Source of the DNA: Symbiodinium kawagutii | Lineage: Eukaryota > Sar > Dinophyceae > Suessiales > Symbiodiniaceae | Assembly (NCBI GenBank): GCA_009767595.1 | Contig: VSDK01011369.1 | Location: 234,851-298,850 of the forward strand | Direction: 5' to 3' | Length of the DNA stretch: 64,000 bases | Shown: positions 23,074 through 33,320 of the stretch, piece by piece | Layout: every line of letters starts with the position of its first letter | Numbering within the stretch: the first letter of the stretch is position 1 | Made by a program: the position numbers and the translations under genes | Notes under the pieces: generated by a model | What the model was told of the DNA's origin: nothing | The model's database searches: none | What the model saw: only the letters and a program-made list of their open reading frames with translations

Positions 23074-26000
23074 CCACCACCATCATCATCACCACCACCA
23101 TCACCATCACCATCATCATCCTCATCCTCATCATCACCACCACCATCAGCACCATCATCATTGCCATCATCCTCATGATCCACCCTGCCTACTCTCCACC
23201 AAGCCCCACGAAAGACTCCCCATCACCGGCGCCACGTGACACCACCTGCGGATCGCTGCAGGCTGCTTCCAGTGCTGCCAGCGATCGCTTCACGCGGTCC
23301 AGCTCGCCGCTCTCGGCATAGGCAGCAGTGATGGTCTCCACCATGTTTTTGGCCTCAGCTTAGCAGGTGGTTAACTAGCTGATTAATGGTTAATAATAGG
23401 GGATAACAACTAGCAACTATAGGGGACATACCAGCTATATATGGCTATTTGGTCAATATTAACCAGCCAATAATGGGAGATAATAACCACCAATCATGAA
23501 AAAAACAATGGTTAATGATAGGGTGACCAGGGGTACAGGGTTTTGACCCAAAGCCATATGGAGCCTCAGAGTTATGGTTGGTTCATTATTGACTATAAAT
23601 GGTTCATAACTAGATGATTTGGCGGTTACCCCCCTATTTTGCAGCTATGCTCAGCTCAAAATTCCTGACGCTTTTTTTCCACAGCAGCCAAAAATGCAGT
23701 TGCGGGCTTGCAGGGTCTCATTTTTGCTGATAGTTGCTGTTTGCTGCTGCTGCTGCTGCTGCTGCTGTCGCNNNNNNNNNNNNNNNNNNNNNNNNNNNNN
23801 NNNNNNNNNNNNNNGCGCTCTCCCCCCCCGCCGCCGCTGCTGCTATTGTTGTCGTTGTGGCCATCGTCGTTGTTGCTGGTGGTTCTAGTGGAGGTGGTAA
23901 TGATGACATAGCAAAATTTTTCACAATCACTAGTTACATCGTCTGGTGCGTGATACTGTCAACTACAAAGGGCCATTGAGAATCTTGTGATTGAGGGAAG
24001 GGTACACCTTGAGAATCCCTTCTCTTTGGGGTCGAAACCTTTGCTGAATGCCCGTCCAAGGTGACATATTGCACGCAGGGTCGCCCTTGTCGGTCTTGAA
24101 ACACCATGGGTCGCTCCTGTGCCCCCACAGCAGGTTGGCGCCAGCTGGGATGATATTCCACCAGACTTGCGTTGTATTTGAAGCCTCTTTCGGCGGCTTG
24201 CAACCTGAGGTTGGCACACGAGCTGTGCTGTCCCATGCTGTCCCAGTAGAACTGGATGGCGATTCAAGATCTATAGCTCTAGGCCCGGGCTACTGCCTGA
24301 AATAGATGATATAGATGTCCATAGATGGTGATTTGGGTGATTGCTTACTGTAGATTCCACATTAAAGGAACAATTAGAGTGATAATGCACAGAGTGGCTT
24401 TTGGTCACTCATGGGAATCAGAAACATTCAGCCTATACTGCTACACTCTGTTCAAGTTTTGAATCTCTTCTTTAGGTCAGCTTCCTCCTGGTCTCTCTTC
24501 TCGACTTGCATAACATCCCCAAACTGGTCTTTTGGAATCGATAATCAATCATCGTTTGGACCAGAAATTATCAGAAATTGCTAATAACCCAAAAACAAAG
24601 AAGTCAGGTAGCATCATCCCCCTCAAATCATCTCATTCAACACAAGCTTCACCAACTACAGCGGCAAGGCACCCAATGAACCTCCGGCCCTGCACAGCTC
24701 ACGCCGGGAAACACCTCTGGCTGTTCCCTGAGCTTCTCGTGGATGGCCGCTGCACTGGCCATTTTGCTCACGCCGCCGTTTCGGGAGGCGCGGAAGCAGA
24801 GCATGGCCAACACATCGCAGATGCCCTCGCCACGAGCAGCGGGGATCGAGGAGTCGTTGTGAAGGAATTGATCCTGCGGCTGGAATCGGGGTGGGGACAC
24901 CAGGGGGACCGAGCCCAGGAACACGGGGCCAGGACTTGGGGAGCCCAGGTGATGGTTGGTTCAGTGTTAGGAAATGGTGAATCAACTGGATGATTTGGGG
25001 GGTTACCACCATTCTGAGAAACCACCATATGTTGTGACCCCTGACCAAAATTATCAGCCAATCAATGATCCAAAGAAGATTTGAGAAACCACATAATATG
25101 TTTGAAAAACCATCAGCAAATCCATCATCGCTGGTTTCATTCTCATCAGCTTTCTTGGAGCCAATAGTCCATTAACCAGCTTATCAACCACCATCCATCA
25201 TCCAAAGAAGGTTCCAAACCACCAACTCGGCATCCACGAACCGCAGATTTTCATCGCCCTGGGGTCGCTGATCCAACCCCATTGAGGTGGTCGCAGATGT
25301 TGCGCCAACCGGTCATTGGTTGATCACGGACTACCCGAAGGTCACAAATCATGACGTTGGTGTGATGCAAGTTGTACATTTTCATGGGTATATTCAGCAT
25401 TCAGGTGAGTTTCCTGAGGTTTCTTACTGGATAGGAGTTTCCTGAGGTTTCTTACTGGATAGTGATGGTGATGATGCTGATGATTATTTGTTTGTGTATA
25501 ATTTGGGAGCATGACAATCCCCAGCGAATACAATAGCTACAATTGTCAAGGTCGAACAAAAGGGCAAACTATGGTAAACTGAGACCCTAACTCGGCCCCA
25601 ACTGCTACCATACTTGCTGGTTCTAACCCAACTGCCATCACATTTCACATGATGCGAACTAATATCACCACCATCAACGAGTAAAATATGATTATCATTA
25701 ATTACGACCATCGTTGGAGACATCCAGTAGTTGGTCATTAGCCCTAACGAACATTATTCATTGGTGGTTTTAGCCACTTGGTAGTGGGCTACTGACCAAC
25801 TATCGAATGCCCAACAAATGATGGCTGCCATTTTCGCAACTAGTGCCATTAACCCAACAAAGATCAACCAATTGGCAGTGGGTCAATACAAAACCAGTCC
25901 AACAACGTTGGGATGTTCCGCTGAATGGTGGCTTGACCCAGCTGTCCTTTTCGTTTCTATAGCCCCGGCGTGGTGTGTGCTTGGCCGAGAGCACTTCCAA

Positions 26001-29000
26001 GCTCTTAGCCACTTCCACACGGGCGGAAATCTCCTGGAACGGTGAAAGGAGAACGTGTAGATTTTCGGATTGGTTAGTTGGTTAGGTGGTTAGTTGGTTA
26101 GTTGGTTAGCTAGCCAGGTGGTCAGTTTTTTTCCCAGCCGTACCCTTCAATGAAAACTACTCAAAGGTCAACGTGGATCTTTGAGCAGTTTTCACTGCAG
26201 GGTACGGTGGTCAGTTTTGCTATCCCAAAAAAAGGCTTGTTAGTCAACCAACCATCTGAGGAACATGTTCAAAACCACCAACCACTAGTTTCGTGTGTGC
26301 GCAAAAAATGTTGTACCCATGGTGGTGGTTGATGATTGAGATTTGCGGTTGAGATAGTGGTTGAGATGATGGTTGATGACATGGGAAACCGACAATATGT
26401 GGCAGCAACCAACTCGTCACGTGCAGGAATTACTGTAAATATGCCATGGTTTCCCACAAGCCATGATCCGTCTTGGCTGGTGTCTGGCTACCATCATCAA
26501 TGTACATACCGTGACAATCGCATATGTTGGATAGGTATCAACATTGCTGCATGGACCATCAACACAAAAGATTTTTATTACCAGCCATGATGAATGGTTT
26601 AATCTCCTTGTCCTAACCATGGTGCGGGGTAACCAATAGCCGTGGTTAACGATGTTTAACAATGGTAGATGTCAGTTGTAAGCACCATGGACCCAACAAA
26701 GATCCGGTTATTCACCTTTATTGTAAGCTATCCTTGTTAAGCATCTTCACAATGGTTAATTAAAGGTAACTATAAGCGCAGTTAGAAACCATTTACCATC
26801 ATCATTAATGACCACTGTCACGATGGTTGATAATACATTTGGATGTATTTCAGTTTACCATCTATCATATAAATTGACAATTAATCAAGCATATTACATT
26901 CACAATTCATCATCGTTCATCATTGACAACTCACATGGTGGTTTCTCAAAATAGGGGTATCCCCGAATCATCCTTGATACTAATCGTTAGTAATGAATAG
27001 GTGATAGGTGTATATATATATGTATATGTATTAATTATCGTTTGTATACTAAAGTAATATATTGTACTAATGAATATATTGTTGGTCTATCATCGTTAGG
27101 AATACACCAACAATTCTGTGAGTCCCCTATTTTGAGAAACACCCATAGCGGGGATCATCAAGAAGCGCGGCTGGCATCAACATCCTGCCCCTCAATTTAT
27201 AGACATGGACAAAAGCTTTCCTGGTAAGTACGATTTGGCATCCCCAAGTACTGTACACCATATGTTTTAGACTTTAACTACTATAGATAGACGATAAACT
27301 ATCGTAATCATCGTTATATAATCATGCAAACCTAACCATTCTTAAGCATCATTGTTCACCAAGAAATCAAGCAACATCAACACATGTGTCATCCATATCA
27401 ACCCATTGTTGACCAGCAATGATGGTTGACCATGGGTTAGCCATAGACAACCACTGCATATCAACCAGTCTTGATCACTACTCGCCACTACTATTCACCA
27501 TATCAACCAACAGGTCCAACAACCCATCCGACCTGCAAATCCGTAGACTGTATCACCGGCCGTCCCAAATGAGCACCTCGAGGGCAACGTATACACGGCG
27601 CCATCTATTTTTTCAATCGTTCTTGCTGGGGAATTGGAGGGAAGGCAACGGTTCATGGTCAAAAATGATTCATAATTCTTGCTTCCTTACAGTGAACTAA
27701 TCGTATGATTAGTCAAGTGACAGTTTTTTGATGGTGAACACAAATAATGATGCTTGATAATCAATGATGCTTCATCATGATCAATGATAGTTGTCTTGGG
27801 TGGAAATACCTTTCCAGTGCCGGTGGGCCCGGCGTGCCGTGGCCAAAGAAGCTCTTTGGTAACAATCAGGATGTAACCTGATGACAAAAGGATCATTCAA
27901 AAGCAGTACATGTTTTGTTGATCAATGTCTAGAATTGTAGATGGATACTGAATGACAATGATCATCTCGAGGCAGGCTCATGCAATGTCCTTTTTCATGT
28001 CATTGCGAAAGTCCTCGCCGTGGTTCATCATCAAAAGGCCCCCCAATCGGCTAACAATTGGTTTGCGGATTATTGAATAGCGTAAATGGCTGCTCAGCCC
28101 CTGTTGCGTTCCGAATTGCCAAACTTAAAAAGTCTCATACATTTAATACATTTTGTTGCAATTACTATCTGTTTATGAAATCATGTCACTAGAACGAAAT
28201 AATATGATATATTATTATATTCTATACCCGATGGTGAAAATACCCGATCTTATATTTCTTCCCGACTGCAATGACTGGTCATGTCGGTGCTCTCAAGCTC
28301 ATAATGACGCATACTGAAAGAATGCTTCACCACTCGTTTTGCAAAACAGGTGTACCACCGAATGTCCAAAGCGTGGTGGCATCATGTGGTGTCCCTGAAT
28401 GGTTGTGGCTACCACCATGGCGATAAACACGGTTGGGTTTCCCACGGACTGGTCATACTTGTTCGTTGAAAGAGGTCCCAATGGATGATCAGCCAATCAC
28501 TGAGAACTCCCCTGTAATGCTTCTTGAAGATGTTTTGGGCCCCTCAAATCACAAAATGACTCGCTGACATGGTTGCAACATCTTGAGAGTTGCTGAGTCG
28601 ACTGAGCCATGGCCAGGAGCAAGGCTGAGCAAGGCACAGAGCCCCAGGAAGGCTCGTTCACAGGCATCTTCACCTTGTTCAGCTACCCAGCTGGGAGGAA
28701 AACGCAGCAGCACGGCGCCACTGCCATCGTTCAGCTCTCGAAAGATGTCCTCCAAACCTTGGTACGGCGGTGCTGGTGGTGCTGCTGGTGGCTTTGAGAA
28801 GTGCTCTATGGATCCCATGGGCTTCACATCATTTAGTGTTGGTCAATGAATGTTGGTTCATGTTGGCGCATGCTGGTTAATAAATGATGGTTCATGATAG
28901 TGATATTCTACGAGCTTCCAGCAATATTCAAGGCTTCACAAGGAACACAGTAACAGTGCAGATCACTAAATCTGACCAGTTCAAAGAACGTCATTGTGGT

Positions 29001-31247
29001 AGCTGACACAGGGTCAAACTGTGCATGTTGGGGTCATTGTTCATCTGCGCAGATTGACCGTAGAGATCCAGAGAGGGGGATTGACAAACAAATCCAAAGG
29101 ACTTACAACTTCTACAAGGTGGGGCCACCAAACGTTATAACTTGATTTATAAGGCATACATACAACTATAATCAACTACAGTTCTATCTCCCATAACCAG
29201 TGATTACCCTAGTTGTAACCTTCTACCAGCCCATTTCTATGCATGAAACGCAGGAATTGACAGTTTGCGCTGATGCCCAAAGCTGACCACAAGGAACCTG
29301 TAGCACCTAAACCCCAAGCCCGAAGAAGTGCCAACCATGCTTGAAAGAGACTGGCCTAAACTGAATCAAACAACTAGGTTGTGCTCATAAACTCCGGCAT
29401 CCCATGTGCTTCAACAACCCTTGGTGATTTGAAGAAACCCATCAACATGTTGAGGTGCATCATTGAATGTATCCGGACTCCTTGAATTTTCAAAGGGCTG
29501 CCAGTTATAACAAACTCAGCCAACGATTTGGGCTTCCTTCGGTGACTCGGGGCCAGGGACGGTCTTTGACTCGCGATGAGATGTTGGGAAAGCCGCCGCG
29601 CGACAGGTCGTGCAGGGACAGGTCTTTGGATCGCTCCAAGCTGTCAGCGATGTCGTCCAAGGCATCTGAGAAGTCCTTGGTGAGCCGAGGCCGGGTTTCT
29701 GGTGGGTTCCCCTGGTGGGTTCATCATGGTACAGGTATGAACAAGTTGGGAAACAACAACGGTAGGTGGATATACCAACCTATCCAAAGCATCAGAAGCC
29801 TGGATCATTGGGGTTGATGGGAAAATCTGCGGAAAACACTGAGGAGTTGGAATGCAAGTTGGCCCCGAACAAGCTTGTGACCTAGCTGTCGCCAGTGGAT
29901 GCCGAAAAGGTCCCAAGTTGGATTGGTGGTTTCTCAAGGCAGTTTGGGGACCCCCAAAGTTATGGATGATTTATGGTTGTAAATGGATTGGAAGCTGGAT
30001 GATTTAGGGCTATCCCTATTCCCAACCAACCACCAGCCAGTCTCTCCAATAGATCATTCCAAGAACTGGATACAGTTGTACCATGTTGTACCTGTGATTA
30101 ATCATCCCGAAGCTTTTCTATGCGCTCATAGCCATGGTGCACTGAAGGCTGAGTGACAAACACACGCTGTCCGGTAGGGATTCCTAGATCACAAAGATGC
30201 ACAATGAGGCACAGTCAGAGTGGCACCTGACACACCAGAATCATGTAATTATTGGCCGTATCATGGTTAGCCATAGAGCCGCCAATAGCATCATCACCAC
30301 CAAATGGACCTTGAATGGCCAAAAATGATGAAACAAGCTATAAATAAAACATTATGAGTGGTAGATCAATCTTGTTGAAACTATGGTAGATTGGCCAAAA
30401 CTGTCCAACCTACCAATGGTTGGTGCTTGGATCATGCGCTCCACGGCTGCAGCCCAGGGTCCCAACATCTGACCTCATCCTTGGACTTGGGCGCATCCGC
30501 GCCGGGAGCGCTTCGTTTCATAGGCTCCGGGGGCTGCGGTGACCCCGCCCCAAACCACACAGGGCCATGTTCTCATGCGTATTTGAACCATGAGTAGCAA
30601 AGCATGACAAACTTTCGCTATTGAACTTTGACCATGATTTCTTGGTAGACATGATTGAATTCAAGAACGTTATTAAACATGATTGGTTGGTAGACACAAC
30701 TAGAAATGAAGGCAAAACCATGTATATCTCTATATATATATATATATATTGACGCACAAATCGACTTGTTCCTGCCTGCACCTACGGAGAATTTCATTCC
30801 ATGTTGAAGGGAATTCGATGAGATTCGGACACCTCTCCTTCAGCTGCCTCAAAACATTACAGCCCTCTGCTCTTTGGCAAGGAGGGTTCTTGGAACCATT
30901 GCCACATACTGCCTTTATTTGAATAGAGAGTTTTGAAGTTGGATGAGGGCGGGCTTTTAGATGAGAGCCGGAACTCAGAAACAAAACTAAAAAGGCCGCT
31001 GCTGAGCCGTCATGTGGATCGGCGATCTCCAAAAGGTCGGTGCCACATTGCCATTGTCAACCGCCAACCATTCACATCCGTTCATCCACTATCAGCCACC
31101 ACCAATCACTACATATTTCTGATCTGCATGGCACTGCACCTAGCTTCGCATTAGTCCCTCAGAAGGGTCATGAGCACCAGAAACGGGATCCTGCAGTGGA
31201 TGTGTTACGGAACCTGACTCGATGGGTAACGCAGACGCGCTTCCTAT
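21161..31247 (-). CDS. gene model: TauD/TfdA-like Fe(II)/2-oxoglutarate dioxygenase
   Basis: Ten exons (31209, 30474, 29573, 28603, 25223, 24713, 24039, 23246, 21358, 21161) joined in phase from the first to the stop codon. The domain order is complete: N-terminal strand and LLR motif, HND (iron His and Asp), GGVS, central strands, DNYRWLH-A-R (second iron His) and R-L-F-F-R-L-W (2-oxoglutarate Arg). About 300 residues of domain, the usual size. Members hydroxylate small molecules such as taurine, carnitine precursors or other metabolites; the substrate cannot be read here. Donors include GT and one GA. The 5' end is not fixed. Confidence 0.6.
21224..21279. repeat. 28-bp direct tandem duplication
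   Basis: CAGGGGATACACCATGAGTA plus GACCCAAG occurs twice without interruption (21224-21251 and 21252-21279). Confidence 0.95.
21358..21510 (-). CDS. TauD/TfdA dioxygenase, C-terminal catalytic exon
   Basis: A 51-codon exon, phase 0 at both ends; acceptor TTGACACAG, donor GTGGAG. Key segments: QYWNLQAGEAYLVDNYRWLH, then ARSNFEDD, then PRLFFRLWLQ. In TauD/TfdA-like enzymes the pattern GD/E...DN-x-R-x-x-H-x-R carries the distal iron-binding histidine, and the later R-x-L-x-R-x-W carries the arginine that holds 2-oxoglutarate. Both are present. This is the most diagnostic exon of the gene. Confidence 0.72.
22390..22600. CDS. coding-like island inside a dioxygenase intron, strand unclear
   Basis: Three frames are open: plus KSRDAQLAETWGDRRVKLHW..., plus SQTALVTGLVKEEQAASFAE..., minus LEQKGDAELKSSAVLKLGAC.... 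It sits between dioxygenase exons that already join in phase, so it is either an alternative exon or not coding. Confidence 0.2.
22650..23165. repeat. (CAT/ATC)n tracts
   Basis: Two blocks (about 22648-22735 and 22887-23165) of CAT triplets with CAC and CAG interruptions. The poly-Ser, -Ile, -Met and -Asp frames of up to 158 residues are artefacts. Confidence 0.95.
23246..23353 (-). CDS. dioxygenase exon (helical segment before the C-terminal motif)
   Basis: A 36-codon exon, phase 0 to 0, acceptor AAGCTGAG|G, donor CAG|GTGGTG. It reads AKNMVETITAAYAESGELDR then VKRSLAALEAACSDPQ. TauD-like enzymes have a helix of the form L...AL..L......D just before the GE...DN motif, which matches this position. 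It lies between the two neighbouring domain exons in the right order. Confidence 0.6.
23437..23560. repeat. family B element, copy 9 (reverse)
   Basis: TATATGGCTATTTGGTCAAT at the left; GGTGACCAGGGGTACAGGGT with TTTGACCCAAAGCCATATG at the right. It lies just 5' of the 23246 exon in its intron. Confidence 0.75.
23735..23830. repeat. (CTG)n with assembly gap (N at 23772-23814)
   Basis: About nine GCT/CTG triplets, then 43 N, then C- and CCG-rich sequence. The poly-Cys, -Ala and -Leu frames are artefacts. Confidence 0.95.
24039..24204 (-). CDS. dioxygenase exon (central segment)
   Basis: Acceptor CCAACCTCAG|G, donor GTTTCG, one phase base plus 55 codons: LQAAERGFKYNASLVEYHPS, then WRQPAV, PMVFQDRQGRPCVQYVTLDG, HSAK. 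The stretch P-x-V/F...G-x-x-x-V-x-Y matches the middle beta-strands of TauD-like enzymes. The first base completes a Val codon from the 24713 exon, giving REQPEV-LQAAERGF without a break. Confidence 0.6.
24713..24879 (-). CDS. TauD/TfdA dioxygenase, exon with the H-x-D iron motif
   Basis: Acceptor CCGATTCCAG, donor GTTTCC, 55 codons plus two bases. It begins PQDQFLHNDSS, then ICDVLAMLCFRASRNGGVSK, then AIHEKLREQPE. The family pattern H-T/N-D-S...D...L.C...A..GG-x-S...V...L....P is matched throughout; His and Asp of HND are the expected iron ligands. Another strongly diagnostic exon. The GC island extends 5' to about 24925, but only with pyrimidine-rich intron-like sequence. Confidence 0.72.
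24955..25031. repeat. family A partial element
   Basis: Right end GGGGGTTACCACCATTCTGAG then AAACCACCATATG, preceded by TGGATGATTT as in other copies; the left end is poor. Confidence 0.55.
25223..25258 (-). CDS. dioxygenase exon, 12 codons
   Basis: Acceptor CGACCCCAG|G, GDENLRFVDAEL, donor GTGGTT, phase 0 to 0. It joins the exons at 28603 and 24713 in phase and fits the G-x-x-L-x-x-V-x-D strand that precedes the HxD motif in the family. Short, so tentative. Confidence 0.42.
25407..25462. repeat. 28-bp direct tandem duplication
   Basis: GAGTTTCCTGAGGTTTCTTA plus CTGGATAG twice in a row. Confidence 0.9.
25930..26042 (-). CDS. coding-like island inside a dioxygenase intron
   Basis: Acceptor CGTTCCAG|G, then EISARVEVAKSLEVLSAKHT plus PRRGYRNEK. 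Looks coding and helical, but the flanking dioxygenase exons already join in phase without it. Could be an alternative exon or belong elsewhere. Confidence 0.3.
26072..26115. repeat. (GGTTAGTT)n tract
   Basis: Five to six tandem GGTTAGTT/GGTTAGGT units. Not a telomere repeat: internal and the wrong unit. Confidence 0.85.
26117..26218. repeat. long hairpin bounded by 13-bp direct repeats
   Basis: Arms 26138-26166 (CCGTACCCTTCAATGAAAAC...) and 26179-26207 pair over 29 bases with about three mismatches around a 12-base loop. GGTGGTCAGTTTT occurs at 26117-26129 and again at 26206-26218, overlapping the second arm. MITE-like or a local inverted duplication. Confidence 0.75.
26934..27148. repeat. 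family A element, copy 8 (with internal insertion)
   Basis: ACATGGTGGTTTCTCAAAAT then AGGGGTATCCCC at the left; GAGTCCCCTATTTTGAGAAA then CACCCATAG at the right. 215 bp instead of about 110, with a (TA)-rich insertion in the middle. Confidence 0.75.
27480..28600. other. intron sequence with weak coding-like patches
   Basis: Part of the 3.3-kb dioxygenase intron. A plus-strand frame at 27520-27660 and a minus-strand patch at 27800-27860 (which contains GPTGTGK by chance, see rejected items) are short and do not fit the gene. Otherwise AT-rich. Confidence 0.4.
28603..28757 (-). CDS. TauD/TfdA dioxygenase, N-terminal domain exon
   Basis: Two phase bases plus 51 codons: LEDIFRELNDGSGAVLLRFP, then PSWVAEQGEDACERAFLGLC, then ALLSLAPGHGS; donor GTCGAC. 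The family start L...L..G.GF.LLRG.P......E.....F..L...LG matches almost residue by residue, although the usual GF is GA here. Acceptor TACCAAG|G. The phase agrees with the exons on both sides. Confidence 0.72.
29106..29225. repeat. possible inverted-repeat family D, copy 2
   Basis: ACTTCTACAAGGTGGGGCCA near one end and CCATAACCAGTGATTACCCT then AGTTGTAACCTTCTACC at the other. Shares words with 20105-20225. Confidence 0.35.
29573..29675 (-). CDS. dioxygenase exon upstream of the core
   Basis: Acceptor CACCAAG|G; DFSDALDDIADSLERSKDLS then LHDLSRGGFPNISS plus one base; a GA donor (GAGTCA) gives the right phase for the next exon and the join ISS-R-LEDIF. TauD-like proteins carry a helix with AL...L followed by FPLP just before the L..L..G start, as here. 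A GT donor two bases further is also possible but out of phase. Confidence 0.58.
29925..30024. repeat. family A element, copy 9
   Basis: GGTGGTTTCTCAAGGCAGTT with TGGGGACCCCC at the left; a degraded right end GGGCTATCCCTATTCCC. Confidence 0.6.
30474..30533 (-). CDS. dioxygenase upstream exon, low complexity
   Basis: Acceptor CACCGCAG, 20 codons PPEPMKRSAPGADAPKSKDE, donor GTCAGA, phase 0 to 0, joining 29573 in phase. The internal ATG at 30519-30521 could be a start codon instead. Basic/acidic disordered lead. Confidence 0.45.
31209..31247 (-). CDS. possible dioxygenase 5' exon, 13 codons
   Basis: Acceptor CTCCCACAG, IGSASALPIESGS, donor GTAACA, phase 0 to 0. In phase with 30474. Short and low-complexity. 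Confidence 0.35.
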
Positions 31248-31478
31248 CTGTGGGAGTTTCCGGGTGGTGACTGGGACTGTCTAATGTTCCGTGGACTTCA
31301 AAATCCAGCGTTCAGCCTATTCCATACGCGTGTCAAAATGGACAATCATGGAGATTGAGGGCGGTTGATGGTCGTTGATGCTGGTCAATGGTGGTTGTGG
31401 GGTTGAACATGTATCTTGGATGTGAGTTTGTCCATAAATTGTGACCCCAAGACTGGTTGGATACCAAGGGGTGCCAGC

Positions 31479-31581
31479 CATGCCCGAAAGCTGCTGGGCT
31501 AGCGCAAGGCTTCCCGCGAGTGCCCTTCGCAAGCTGCTGTGATCCATCATATCAGAGTCTTCTGCTGCAGCCCCCAAGGGC
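31479..31581 (-). CDS. orphan exon, helical
   Basis: Acceptor GAACCAAAG|G, one phase base, PLGAAAEDSDMMDHSSLRRA then LAGSLALAQQLSGM, GC donor GCTGGC (or an earlier GC donor at 31484). Codon usage looks coding; family unknown. Lies just 5' of the dioxygenase exons but the phases do not join directly. Confidence 0.45.
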
Positions 31582-32216
31582 CTTTGGTTCATATCACTTA
31601 TATGGTTTCGTAGATTGCTGATACCAGTTTCATTGGATGATTGGCTAGACACCCTGAGGATTTAGATTCACCCATGGTGCTTACCCCAGTGCAGCGGCCT
31701 TCACAGGCCACACCACATGCTGAGGAAAAGACCTGCAAAAGGATGGTGGGGTCCAGGACCTACCACAAAAACATTCAGCTAATCATGGCACTGTGAGATG
31801 GAGAAAAGTCAGGTGACATCACTGGAGACGGAGCTTCAACATTTTTCTGCTGAGAAACAGAGCATGATCTACTGATTTCGGTGCATAATCTACAACTTAG
31901 CCAACAAAAAGTGTAGTTCAGCAGCAAACCGAGGTACATCAACAGTAGTATACCATCGTCAAACAAATCTGTCCTCATGGAGACATCACGAATTAAGACT
32001 GCTATATCAAATCGGCCCAAACGTTGCTGCAATCGAGAAAGAACATCAGGGTGAGTAACAAACAGCAAAGCAAGCCTAATGGATACCACTACCAGTAGAA
32101 GTAGCGAGAATAAAGTTTGTCAATGATGGTTAAGTAATTATCCCTAAGTTCCCCAATCAATGTTTGATATGACCCATAGGTGTTCATTCATGGGCTGTTT
32201 CTGGCTCCACACAGAC

Positions 32217-32271
32217 CTGGGCAGCAAGGGTCGCGCTGCTCGGGACATCAGCGGAGGTCGAGCGGCAGAGC
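32217..32271 (-). CDS. orphan exon, 18 codons
   Basis: Acceptor CCCACCTGAG|G, then [18 protein letters not shown], donor GTCTGT. Ends in phase 0. No family recognised. Confidence 0.4.
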
Positions 32272-32332
32272 CTCAGGTGGGCGTGGCAAAAATGGTTGGC
32301 GAAGCAGGAAGAAGAGTGGAACCGCAGTACCA

Positions 32333-32429
32333 CCCAACCAACCAACCAACCAACCACCCAACCAACCAACCAGCCACCCAGCCACCCACCCAACCACCCA
32401 ACCAACCACCCAACCAACCAACCAACCAA
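32333..32429. repeat. (CCAACCAA/CCACCCAA)n tract
   Basis: About 97 bases of CCAA and CCAC tetramers with CAGC interruptions. The Gly-Trp-Leu-Val and Pro-Thr-Asn-Gln frames over it are artefacts. Confidence 0.95.
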
Positions 32430-32558
32430 GCCTGCAACTCACAAAGCATGATCATGACGATGCTGATGCGGGGGAGGAGCAGTAACCTGGGGATGTCCGT
32501 GGATGTCGAGACAATGATCGTGGCTCGGAACATCACAACATCCGTAGCGTGGCCCTGC

Positions 32559-32604
32559 CCGATGGAAGCATTGGTAGATGCTCCTCGGCTACTCGGGCCA
32601 GTAG
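32559..32604 (-). CDS. orphan exon, about 15 codons
   Basis: LLARVAEEHLPMLPS plus one base, followed by a GC donor (GCAGGG). Two further frames are open here, one of them (ATDVVMFRATIIVSTS) membrane-like. Uncertain. Confidence 0.3.
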
Positions 32605-33073
32605 CTTGCCCAGATTTTGTTTCGTGTAAACCACCGCTAAGTGCCATGAATCATCATTGTTACCCACCAATTCTTAACGACGGTAGTTGATCACGAGTAC
32701 GAATTGTTAGCATTTGTTGACACGGCCATGTTAACCACCATTGTCAACTGTTGTTAATTTGTCTGGCCTTTGGTTAATGCTTGGTGATTGCGAAACGGTT
32801 GCATCATGATATCATGGTTATAGGAAACCTTCGGATTGACCGTCCATCATTGATCGTTGCCCACACGATCAGGATCCATTAATCCTTGCCAGCTATGGTG
32901 AAGTAACCGCAATTCACCTACGAATCATGGCTAGTAATCATCTTCATCAATCATTAACCACCATTATCACCTGCAAAAATCCTTGGTCTCCATGTTTAAC
33001 CATCATTACGAACAATTAACCACCACTATCAACCACAGTTAGTAGTCCCTATCATTGGAAAAGAAGTGCCACA

Positions 33074-33173
33074 GCATCTGCTGCCACTGAGTTGCTTCCG
33101 CTGGCCACAGGTGGTGTAGCCAATCCGCGATTCGAACTTGGCCTAGCTGCGATCGTCGGCTTCGCTTCCGCTC
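33074..33173. CDS. coding-like island, strand unclear
   Basis: Plus frame ASAATELLPLATGGVANPRF then ELGLAAIVGFASAQ, ending at CAG|GTGACA; minus frame SPERKRSRRSQLGQVRIADW. Both are open and GC-rich. The plus frame has better codon choice, the minus strand fits the neighbours. Confidence 0.3.
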
Positions 33174-33244
33174 AGGTGACACTGCTTAGAAACTGTGGTG
33201 CTTCAGCATGGAAGCATGATTGATAGTGATGATTGACAATGGCT

Positions 33245-33320
33245 AGTAATGCCTAATAATGCTTAATGATGCTTAAGAATGCTTAATAATGCTTGATACT
33301 GCTTGATAAAGCAATGCTTA
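33245..33320. repeat. AATGCTTAAT word array
   Basis: About seven copies of AATGCTTAAT/GATGCTTAAG-like 10-11-mers in AT-rich spacer. Confidence 0.6.

Noticed and set aside
22868..23183. Frames of 100-158 residues of poly-Met, poly-Asp, poly-Ser or poly-Ile
   Set aside because: Produced by the (CAT)n tract, which is open in all frames.
26072..26115. GGTTAGTT array as an interstitial telomere
   Set aside because: The unit is not TTTAGGG or TTAGGG, the array is short and it is surrounded by ordinary intron sequence.
27800..27860. Minus-strand WPRHAGPTGTGK looks like a dynein or AAA P-loop
   Set aside because: The residues before the loop are not a hydrophobic strand, no Walker B or other AAA motif is near, and it falls in an intron of the dioxygenase model.
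32184..32442. Gly-Trp-Leu-Val repeat protein on the minus strand
   Set aside because: Read-through of the CCAACCAA tract; no flanking coding signal in the same frame.
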